Assembly (NCBI GenBank): GCA_963575745.1 | Contig: CAUYUJ010003644.1 | Coordinates: forward strand, 50,594-77,227 | Reading direction: 5' to 3' | Source of the DNA: Prorocentrum cordatum | Lineage: Eukaryota; Sar; Dinophyceae; Prorocentrales; Prorocentraceae | DNA: 26,634 nt | Part shown: piece after piece, positions 18,613-26,634 of the stretch | How the letters are laid out: the number at the start of each line of letters is the position of its first letter | How positions within the stretch are numbered: position 1 is the first letter of the stretch | Position numbers and translations under genes: made by a program | The notes under the pieces: generated by a model | Told to the model about the DNA's origin: nothing | Seen by the model: the letters and a program-made list of their open reading frames with translations, nothing else | The model's database searches: none

Positions 18613-20667
18613 TTGACAGGCTACTCGTCTGAGGCTGCGTGCTGTTCTGGACAGAACCTATCCAGAAGCCACAGCAGCCACAGGATCGATTTGAACTGCC
18701 TGGGCCTGACGAGCGCAATGGAATGTCTACTGGTATCCAGCTGGCTACTACTATCGAGATTGAATTGCCAGTTCTCGGTGAATTGATGTTGTCTGGCATG
18801 AGAGTGTGTGTGTGATGACGTGCAGGCTACTCGTCTTAGGTTGCGTGTTGTTCTGGGCAGAACCTACCCGGAAGCCACGGCAGCCACAGGATCGTTTTAG
18901 AGTGCCGAGGTCTGACGTTTGCATTTCGATGTTCATGTTGATCCCGCTGGCTATAGCAATGTAGTTTCAATGGCAGATCTTGGTTCACTCGTGTCGTTTA
19001 GCATGGTGCTGCTTTTGTGATGATTGACAGGCTACTCGTCTGAGGCTGCGTGCTGTTCTGGACAGAACCTACCCAGAAGCCACAGCAGCCACAGGATCGA
19101 TTTGAACTGCCTGGGTCTGACGAGCGCACTGGAATGTCTACTGGTATCCAGCTGGCTACTACTATCGAGATTGAATTGCCAGTTCTCGGTGAATTGATGT
19201 TGTCTGGCATGAGAGTGTGTGTGTGTGTGTGATGACGTGCAGGCTACTCGTCTTAGGTTGCGTGTTGTTCTGGGCAGAACCTACCCGGAAGCCACGGCAG
19301 CCACAGGATCGTTTTAGATTGCCGAGGTCTGACGTTCGCATTTCGATGTTCATGTTGATCCCGCTGGCTATAGCAATGTAGTTTCAATGGCAGATCTTGG
19401 TCCACTCGTGTCGTTTAGCATGGTGCTGCGTGAGTGATGATTGACAGGCTACTCGTCTGAGGCTGCGTGCTGTTCTGGACAGAACCTACCCAGAAGCCAC
19501 AGCAGCCACAGGATCGATTTGAACTGCCTGGGTCTGACGAGCGCACTGGAATGTCTACTGGTATCCAGCTGGCTACTACTATCGAGATTGAATTGCCAGT
19601 TCTCGTTGAATTGATGTTGTCTGGCATGAGAGTGTTTGTGTGATGACGTGCAGGCTACTCGTCTGGGGTTGCGTGCTGTTCTGGGCAGAACCTACCGGAA
19701 GCCACGGCAGCCACAGGATCGATTTCGATTGCCCAGGCTTGATGTGCGCATTTTGATGTTCATGTTGATCCCGCTGGTTATAGCAATGTAGTTTTAATGG
19801 CCAGATTTTGGTTCACTCGTGTCGTTTAGCATGGTGCTGCGTGAGTGATGGTTGACAGGCTACTCGTCTGAGGCTGCGTGCTGTTCTGGACAGAACCTAC
19901 CCAGAAGCCACAGCAGCCACAGGATCGATTTGAACTGCCTGGGTCTGACAAGCGCTGTGGAATGTCTACAGATATCCGGCTGGCTACTACTATCGAGATT
20001 GAATTGCCAGTTCTTTGTTGATTGATGTTGTTTGGCATGATAGTGTTTGCGTGATGACGTGCAGGCTACTTGTCTCAGGTTGCGTGCTGTTCTGGGCAGA
20101 ACCTACCGGAAGCCACGGCATCCACAGGATCGATTTCGATTGCCCAGGCTTGATGTGCGCATTTTGATGTTCATGTTGATCCCGCTGGTTATAGCAATGT
20201 AGTTTTAATGGCAATATTTTTTGTCGTTTAGTATGGTGCTGCTTGTCTGATGGTTGACAGGCTACTCCTCTGAGGCTGCGTGCTGTTCTGGACAGAACCT
20301 ATCCAGAAGCCACAGCAGCCACAGGATCGATTTGAACTGCCTGGGTCTGACGAGCGCACTGGAGTGTCCACTGATATCCGGCTGGCTACTACTATCGAGA
20401 TTGAATTGCCAGTTCTCGTTGAATTGGTGTTGTCTGGCATGAGAGTGTTTGTGTGATGACGTGCAGGCTACTCGTCTGGGGTTGCGTGTTGTTCCGGGCA
20501 GAACCTACCCCGAAGCCACGGCAGCCACAGGATCGATTTTGATTGCTCAGGCTCGATGTGCGCATTTTGATGTTCATGTTTATCCCGCTGGTTATAGCAA
20601 TGTAGTTTTAATGGCCAGATCTTGGCTCATTCGTGTCGTTTAGCATGGTGCTGCTTGTGTGATGATT
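18613..20667. repeat. Five satellite A/B dimers without insertion (right edge)
   Basis: Dimers start at about 18613, 19023, 19441, 19852 and 20253, 400-418 bp apart. Each B monomer keeps an uninterrupted site, in forms such as TGGCAGATCTTGGTTCAC or GGCCAGATTTTGGTTCAC, with no inverted-repeat element. They are more diverged from each other than the central units. The fourth resembles the A monomer at 9861 (shared CTACAGATATCCGGC). The array breaks off within a monomer start, at GATGATT (20661-20667). Confidence 0.9.
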
Positions 20668-21774
20668 CCTCTCGCTTCGCGGGGTGCACGTCTGGAGCAC
20701 GTACAGTCACGTCGTCGCGGAGCTTCTTGGGAGCCTCTTGGGGGCCTCCTGGAGGCCTCCTGGGAGCTTCCTTGGGCCTCTTGGGGACTTCTTTGGGGCC
20801 TCTCCCCCTCCCTGCTTTTCATACTCCCTCTCCATATTTCCTTCCAGCGCCAGCTCTAATCATGGGCGCCGCTGTGACCAACTTCCACCTGGCTGGCGCT
20901 GCGCCGCAGTTCGCCCAGGTTGGAAAAATGACATTACACTCCAGTCGCTGTGTGGCCTTTGGGGGGTTTCTTTGGAGCCTTTGGGAGGCTGCTTGAAAAA
21001 ATCTTGGAGGCCTCTTGGTGGCTTTTTGGGGCCCCTTGGGGGCCTCTTGGGGGCCTCTTGGGGGCCTCTTGGGGCCTCTTGGGGGCGTTTTTGGCCGTAT
21101 TGGGGCGGTTTTGCTCCGTTTCGCTCCTTCGGAGGCCGTCTTGGGGGCCTCTCGCGGCCGCCTTGGGGCCGTCTTGGGGTCCTCTTCGGCCGTCACAGAG
21201 GCCTCTTGGACCGTCTTGGGGGCCTCTTTGGGCCGTCTTGGGGTTCTGTTGGGCCGTATTGGGGCCCTCTTGGGGGCTTCTTCGGATGTTCTGGAGCGAT
21301 TTGGGGAGCTGCTTGGGCCGCAAAGGCGAGAACGCTAAAATATTACCACACCGTAGGGAAATCAATGATGTTGGCCTCTGGAAGCGCAGTTGTGGGCGCT
21401 CTTGGGGCCCTCTTGGGCCGTCATTGGGGCTTTTTGGGCCCTTTTGGGGCCATCTTGGGCCGTCTCGGGGCCGGCTTGGCCCGCACAGAGCCCATCTTGA
21501 GCCGTCCTGGCGCCCTCTTGGCCCCCCAAGAGGCCCAAGAGGTCGAAATCATAGATTTTCTATAGGTTTTGGTAGGTTTTCGAGCCCCGGGAGAGGGGGG
21601 GGCACTTTGGTCCGTTCCTGTGGCGCAGCTCCCAGAGGGGGGTTAGGGGGGGAGACATAATGATGTAACACAGTGCAATCGGTGGCAGTTATGCAGTCGT
21701 TGGATACATTGGATACGTTGCATTAAGGCGTTCGCCGAAAGACGCTGCCGCTCAGCACGTCACCTCCGGACGTG
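20668..21774. repeat. G-rich repeat block 2
   Basis: About 1.1 kb with a fixed order: a GC hairpin half (CTCGCTTCGCGGGGTGCACG), a short G-rich array, a pyrimidine tract, an exon-like segment at 20848-20918, a long CCTCTTGGGG array, an AT-rich spacer (about 21329-21370, containing CTAAAATATTA), a second array, a G-run, and a unique tail (21660-21774). It aligns with block 3 over its whole length at an offset of about 1110 bp near its start. Confidence 0.8.
20848..20918 (+). other. Exon-like segment with conserved 19 codons (block 2)
   Basis: A pyrimidine tract ending TTCCTTCCAG is followed by 71 bases that contain ATG (20862) in the context ATCATGG and 19 codons, MGAAVTNFHLAGAAPQFAQ, ending at CAG|GTTGGA, a plausible donor. 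Block 3 has the same segment with one silent change (GCT/GCA) and one Val/Ala change. I do not recognise the peptide. It may be a captured first exon or part of the repeat. Confidence 0.3.
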
Positions 21775-21808
21775 GATTCCTCGCGCTTCGCGGGGTGCAC
21801 GTCCGGAG
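21764..21808. repeat. Long palindromic hairpin at block 2/3 junction
   Basis: Outer arms CTCCGGACGTG (21764-21774) and CACGTCCGGAG (21798-21808) are perfect reverse complements. Inside them CCTCGCG (21779-21785) pairs with CGCGGGG (21789-21795) with one G-T pair around a CTT loop. Together this is an 18-bp interrupted stem that could extrude as a cruciform. Confidence 0.8.
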
Positions 21809-22856
21809 CGCGTGCAGTCACGTCGTCGCGGGGCCTCTTGGGAGCCTCTTGGGGGCCTCATGGAGGCCTCCTGGGAGCTTCTTTGGGGCCTTTCCCCCTT
21901 CCTTTTCATACACCCTCATCATCTTCTCTTCCAGCGCCGGCTCTAATCATGGGCGCCGCAGCGACCAACTTCCACCTGGCTGGCGCTGCGCCGCAGTTCG
22001 CCCAGAGGGGGGAAAATGACATTACACTCCAGTCGCTGTGTGGCCTTTGGGGTGCTTTTTGGGGGCCTTTTGGAGGCTTCTGGGGGGCTTCTTGGAGGCT
22101 TCTTGGGGGCCTCTTGGGGCCTCCTCGGGGCGTCTTCGGCCGTCTTGGCGCTTTTGCGCCGTTTCGCCCCCTCGGAGGCTGTCCTGGGGGCCTCTCGCGG
22201 CCGCATTGGAGCCCTCTTGGGGTCCTCTAGGGCCGTCCTCGCGGCCTCTTGGACCGTCTTGGGGGCCTCTTTGGGCCGTTTTGGGGCCCTCCTGGGCCGT
22301 CTTGGAGCCCTCTTGGGGGCTTTTTGGTTTGTTCTGGGGCGATTCTGGAAGCTGCTTGGGCCGTCATGGATATGTGAAAGTCGAAAAAGACAGAACGCTA
22401 AAATATTGCAAAAACCATCGGACACTCAATGGTTTCGGCCTCTGGAGGCGCAGTTGTGGGCGCTCTTGGGGCCCTTTTGGGCCGTCCTTGGAGCTTTTGG
22501 GGCCGTCTTGGGGGCCTCATGGGCCCCCGTTGGGAATATCTTGGGCCGTCTTGGGGCCGTCTTGGGCCATCTTGGGGTCATCTTCGGCCATCTTGAGGCC
22601 CTCTTGGAGCCCCAGAGGGCCCAAGAGGTCGAATTTGCTGATTTTTCATAAGTTTTTGTCGGCTTCAATGGCCCCGGAAGGGGGGGGGGGGGGGGCATCT
22701 TGGTCCGTTCATGTGGCGCGACTGCAGGGTGGGTTTAGGGGGGGAAACATAATAATGTAACACAATACAGTATGTGGGAATTATGCAAGCATTGGGCACA
22801 TTGGACCCACTGCATTACAGCATCCGCTGCCGCTCAGCACGTCACTTCCGGACGTG
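21775..22856. repeat. G-rich repeat block 3
   Basis: Tandem duplicate of block 2 with the same order of parts: hairpin half, G-rich start, pyrimidine tract, exon-like segment at 21935-22005, long CCTCTTGGGG array, AT-rich spacer (about 22378-22430), second array, a long G-run near 22680-22694, and a unique tail ending CACTTCCGGACGTG. Divergence from block 2 is concentrated in the arrays. Confidence 0.8.
21935..22005 (+). other. Exon-like segment with conserved 19 codons (block 3)
   Basis: Same structure as 20848-20918: pyrimidine tract ending CTCTTCCAG, ATG at 21949, and 19 codons MGAAATNFHLAGAAPQFAQ. Here the 3' side reads CAG|AGGGGG, so the candidate donor GT of block 2 is missing. Confidence 0.3.
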
Positions 22857-23605
22857 GATTCTTGGGCTTACGCCGCACGGCCGACCCCTTGGTGGGCTCC
22901 TGGTAGATCTCTCGGGGGCCTCCTGGCAGCACTTTTGAAGCCTTTGGGGGCCGTTTTGGGGCCTCTTGGGGCCTCTTTTGGGCCTCTGGTGCGCCTCTTG
23001 GAGCCTCTTGGGGGCTTCCTGGGGGCCTCTCGGGGCCTCCTGGGGACTTCTTGGGGCCGAGGGCTTGAAATTTCCGTTCGGGTCCCCCCCGCCTGGGCTC
23101 CCTCCTGGAGCCGTCTTGGGGGCCTCTTGGGCCGTCTTGGGGCCTTCCTGGGCCGTCTTGGAGTCTTCTTCCGGGCTTTCTGGGCCGTCTTGGGGCGATC
23201 TTGAAGGCCTCCTGGGCCGTCGTGGACGTTGTGAGTTGTGAAAGCCCAAGAGGCGAATGTTATAAAATCATACGCTCTCTCAGGGAAGGGACGATTTTTG
23301 TTTCTGGGGGCCCTCTTGGGGCGCTTGTTGGGGGCCTCTTGGGGCGCCTCGGGGGCCTCGTGGGCCGTCTGCCGTCTGGGGGCCATCTTGGGCGTCTTGG
23401 AACGATCCATCGGCGACTCGGGGCCCTCTTGGACCATCTTGTGGGCCTCTTGGGGCACTCATGGCCCGTCGTGAGGCCCGTGACGCGTTCAGCCGGGGCC
23501 GGCCGGACCCCTCCCCCCTCCAAACCGACCAGACCGGGCCCCGGGGGGAGGGGTTTGGGGATGAGGCAGCATCTCACACGCCGATGACCCCAAGGGGCCG
23601 GCGGA

Positions 23606-23608
<3 letters not shown>
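22857..23608. repeat. G-rich repeat block 4
   Basis: Starts at GATTC, then GGGCTTACGCCGC, two CCTCTTGGGG arrays and an AT-rich spacer (about 23240-23285). The tail (23508-23608) is homologous to the end of block 1 (CCTCCAAACCGACC, CCCCGGGGGGAGGGG, CATCTCACACGCCGATGACC). It then runs directly into a GAT array. It lacks the exon-like segment of blocks 2 and 3, so it is closer to block 1. Confidence 0.75.
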
Positions 23609-24003
<395 letters not shown>

Positions 24004-24300
24004 CTGCTGATACTGAGAATGAAGAGGAGAAGGAAGAGGGGGAGGAAGAGGAGGAGGATGAGGAGGAAGAGGATCAGGAGGATGGTGGTGGTGGTGGTGG
24101 ATGGTGGATGGTGGAAGAAAACGAGGGGGGAAGGAGAGGAGGGGATGATGAAGATGAGGAGTGATACGGAGAATGAGGATGAGGATCTGTACAGCAATAC
24201 CTAAGATGATGTCGATGACGACGATGGTCATGATGATGCTCGCGCTTGCTCATGGTGATGCTCGTGATGATCATACGAGTGTCTGGAACACGGCCAGCAG
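24004..24300. repeat. GA-rich and degenerate GAT low-complexity DNA
   Basis: GAGGAA/GAGGAG-rich to about 24135, a short GGTGGT run near 24083-24098, then degenerate GAT triplets to about 24275. No gene recognised. Confidence 0.7.
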
Positions 24301-24410
24301 GCTGAACTGGCAGCTCCCCGCCACCAGCAGGAGGAAGTCCCCGGGGGTCCCAGGGGTCCCAGAGGCCTCTGAAGGGCCGCCAGGAGTCACACACGTTCAA
24401 AGAAACCTCG
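24301..24410. other. Short unique stretch, no gene recognised
   Basis: About 110 bp of mixed GC-rich DNA. Open frames on both strands are extensions of the flanking low-complexity tracts. Confidence 0.35.
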
Positions 24411-24508
24411 ATTCTTCTTCTCCTCCTCCTCCTTCTCCTTCTCCCCCAGCTTCCCCTTCTCCTCCTCCTCCTCCTCCTCCTCCTCCTCCTCCCTCCTCCC
24501 TCCTCCTG
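24411..24508. repeat. CTC/TCC polypyrimidine microsatellite
   Basis: Almost pure C/T run with about a dozen consecutive CTC triplets. Strand polarity is opposite to the GA-rich tract at 24004-24135, with a unique stretch between. Confidence 0.9.
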
Positions 24509-24850
24509 CGTCGACTGCAGCGCTGACAGAGCTCTCTGCAACTCCTCCGCCTCTCTCCCCGTCGTGACCGCCACCGCCTCCCCTGCCGCAGCCGCCGCGG
24601 CCGCCGCCGCTGCCCCGGGCCCCGAGGCAGGGGGCCCGGGCGCCGCCTGCCGCGACGGCCACGGGGTCCGCCGGGAGCTCCCAGAGGGAGCGCTGCCCGT
24701 GCGCGTCGCGCGTGCTCCCCCGCCCCTCGCGTGTGCGTCGCGTGTGCGTCGCTGCCTGCCTGCCTCCCTCCTCGCGGACTCCCGTCGCCGTCCTGCCATC
24801 TGCCTCCACGCTCCCATCCGTTCCTCTTCCCATCGCCCCTCGTTGCTCGT
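24509..24850. other. GC-rich stretch with GCC repeats, no gene recognised
   Basis: Includes a GCC/GCN run near 24585-24615 that would read as poly-Ala on the + strand. A 291-codon + frame (24564-25439) runs Ala-rich, then Ser-rich across the TCC array, and has no recognisable domain. Two direct copies of GCGTGTGCGTC lie near 24727-24750. Confidence 0.4.
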
Positions 24851-24968
24851 CCCTCGTCCCTCCTCCTCCTCCTCCTGCTCCTCCTCCTCCTCCTCCTTCT
24901 CCCCCTCCTCCTCTTCCTCCTCTTCCTCGTCCCTCCTCCTCCTCCACCTCGTCCTTGCTCCTCCATCC
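24851..24968. repeat. TCC microsatellite
   Basis: About 118 bp, almost all C/T, mainly TCC triplets with a few G interruptions. Confidence 0.9.
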
Positions 24969-25082
24969 TTTTTGCTTGTTGATCATTTCCCCCCCCCCCT
25001 GCCGCTTTCCCCAAGCGTGCTGGCAGGGCCAGGTGGTTCACCCGAGCCTTCCGGACCGCTCATGGTCCTCAGGTGGGAAAGT

Positions 25083-26480
25083 TTCAACAACTGCACGGAT
25101 AGGGCACATGCGGTTTTCAACATGTGGTTTTGGCCGTGGCGCAGCTGCTATCTATACACGCCGGTCGTTGCAAGTAGATATTTTTGGATTCCCAGATCCC
25201 AATCAAGTTTAAGCGCCTTCCTACTTCAAGCATCGACATGCTGTTGCTGTGTTTTGTTATCCTCTGGGAGGACCTGGACCCAATCCACCATATCCGCCTT
25301 CCTACTTCATGCAGGGATGGAGCGCAGGTGGCTTTCAAACCGTGGCTCTCGCTGGAGCGCCGCGCGCGCTCGTTTACAAAGCCTGCAACGCTCACTGACG
25401 CGGATGTGCGTTGCTTATTACTGCATTTGGCATTTGTGACTGTTTGTCATCTAGCGGTTCTCGCCTTAGCGCCGCGTGCACTCGTCTGACAAACTTGCAG
25501 CAGCTCGGGGATGCACGGCGGAACATTTTCAAGATGTGGCTCTTGTGTCGCACGCGCGTCTGCAACACCTACATCGGGGGGACCTCGTCGGTTTTTAAAA
25601 CGGGGCTCTCTCTCTTCTCGTTGCGCACAGTTGTCTTGAACGTTTGCAGCAGCTACTGGGATGGAGGGCGGTTCATTTTCAAACTGTGGCTTTTGCCAAA
25701 GTGCCGCGATCATTCGTTTCAAACGTTTGCAACAGTTTCGAAACGTGGTTCCCGTCGTATCGCGGCGCACATTCGTCTTGAACGTTTGCAAACAGTATCA
25801 TGATGTAGGGCGTTGTGGCTCTCTCCTTATCGCCGCGCACATTCGTCTTCAACAGTTGTAGCAGTCGTACGGATTGGTGATCGTTTTCTTATGTGTTGTT
25901 TCGTTGATCGGCACGGGCCCTCGCATCCCCCCCCCCTCCCCCCCCTCGCGGAGTAGATCTTGGCTGTTTTGTAAAGTCTCCTCCATCATACGCACAGTTG
26001 CAAGCAGTCGCATGAAGCTGAGGTCTGGAGCCATAACGTCGACATGCCGAATAAGGAAACGTTCACTTGAGGGAGGGCCGTTTTCAACACGTGGCTGTCG
26101 CCTTCTCGCCGCGCGCATTCGTCCGATTCTTTTGCAACAGCTCAAGGGTGGAGGGCGGCTCCTTTTCAAAATGTGGCGCTCTCGCCTGAGCGCCGCGCAC
26201 ATTCGCCTTCAACGTTTGCAACAGCTACCAGGATGTAGGGCGTTATTCAATATATTGCTTTCGCCGTATCGCCGCGCACATTCGTCTTAGACAATTGCAG
26301 CAGTCTTACGGATGAAGGGGAGGCGTTTTCAACATGTGGCTGTCGCCTTCTCGCCGCGCGCATTCGTCTGAATTTAACAGCTCAAGGCCACCATGATATA
26401 ATTCAGCACATGTAACGGCTGAAGGGATGCAGGGCGGTTCCCTTTCCACATGTTGCCATCCGTTGCGACTTGCTCCAAGT
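25083..26480. repeat. Second satellite, diverged, ~80-bp period
   Basis: About twelve copies of a unit near TCGCCGCGCACATTCG, TCTTGAACGTTTGCAACAGC, GGATGNAGGGCGG, TTTTCAACATGTGGCT. The clearest CGCCGCGC words are near 25350, 25467, 25762, 25830, 26109, 26189, 26271 and 26354, with weaker ones near 25137, 25547, 25621 and 25704. Spacing is usually 70-115 bp. Less repetitive DNA interrupts it near 25184-25320 and 25870-26060. Divergence is far higher than in the main satellite. No convincing coding frame. Confidence 0.7.
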
Positions 26481-26570
26481 TTGTGGCTAGAAGTGCAACC
26501 TCGTGGAACAGGTGCGCAGATGTGGCTGGGCGTTTTTTTTTTCGAAATGGTAATCTCGCTGGCCAATTCG
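26481..26570. other. Short unique stretch before terminal microsatellite
   Basis: About 90 bp including a run of ten T (26533-26542). Nothing recognised. Confidence 0.35.
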
Positions 26571-26634
26571 TTGAGGAGGACAATAATGGGATGGGAGGAG
26601 GAGGAGGAGGAGGAGGAGGAGGAGGAGGAGGAGG
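26571..26634. repeat. GGA microsatellite at window end
   Basis: GAGGAGGA, then a short interruption, then about thirteen GGA triplets to the last base of the window. It is probably cut by the window edge. Confidence 0.9.

Noticed and set aside
10312-18616. Recurrent ~80-codon Cys-rich frame in each inverted-repeat element
   Set aside because: It repeats only because the element repeats. It overlaps other open frames of similar length, is broken in copy 5, and shows no preference for silent changes by eye.
9453-20667. CRISPR-like array
   Set aside because: Repeat units are hundreds of bases, with no short direct repeats separated by unique spacers, and the host is eukaryotic.
20819-23458. 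Pro/Arg/Lys/Gln-rich minus-strand frames across G-rich blocks (also 6096-6743)
   Set aside because: The 15-bp motif gives a five-residue period and no stops in several frames on both strands. There is no start context or conservation specific to one frame.
24564-25439. 291-codon Ala/Ser-rich frame
   Set aside because: It is driven by GCC and TCC repeats, then passes into the second satellite. No domain.

Overview
The window looks like nuclear DNA of a dinoflagellate, or a close alveolate relative. Three things point that way. First, there is one long intronless gene for cytosolic HSP90 of alveolate type ending in MEEVD. Second, a 13-base exact match to the core of the dinoflagellate spliced leader lies 70 bases upstream of its start codon. 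Third, nearly all the rest is high-copy simple and tandem repeat with no other recognisable gene. The lineage call is an inference; no rRNA or tRNA gene was seen to fix it.

Layout. 1-1320: GGA microsatellite, unrecognised GC-rich DNA, a 16-bp minisatellite (449-692), a GC hairpin and a polypyrimidine tract. 1319-1660: AT-richer unique DNA. 1661-2459: trinucleotide and hexanucleotide arrays that flip from GAT on the + strand to ATC on the + strand near 1972. 2460-4878: HSP90 leader and gene. 5131-5968: a second GAT array in the opposite polarity to the one just upstream of HSP90, so the gene sits between inverted arrays. 6040-6870: the first of four G-rich blocks built on a roughly 15-bp CCTCTTGGGG motif. 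6871-7778: five diverged monomers of a satellite. 7779-9239: an unassigned segment with a GGA array and hairpins.

9240-20667 is the main structure: 19 tandem copies of an A/B dimer (two related monomers of about 205 bp, dimer about 410 bp). Thirteen consecutive copies in the centre carry the same 255-bp inverted-repeat element at the same site in B, which lengthens the unit to about 678 bp. The edge copies keep the empty site. This reads as one MITE insertion followed by amplification of the filled unit.

20668-23608: three more G-rich blocks, two of which (blocks 2 and 3) are about 1.1-kb tandem duplicates containing a conserved, exon-like 19-codon segment. Their junctions fall at GATTC, inside a long hairpin. 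23606-24003: a third GAT array. 24004-25080: GA-rich, CTC and TCC low-complexity DNA. 25083-26480: a second, diverged satellite with a period of about 80 bp. 26571-26634: GGA microsatellite at the window edge.

Only HSP90 is a confident protein gene. Most other long open frames are by-products of repeats whose period is a multiple of three.
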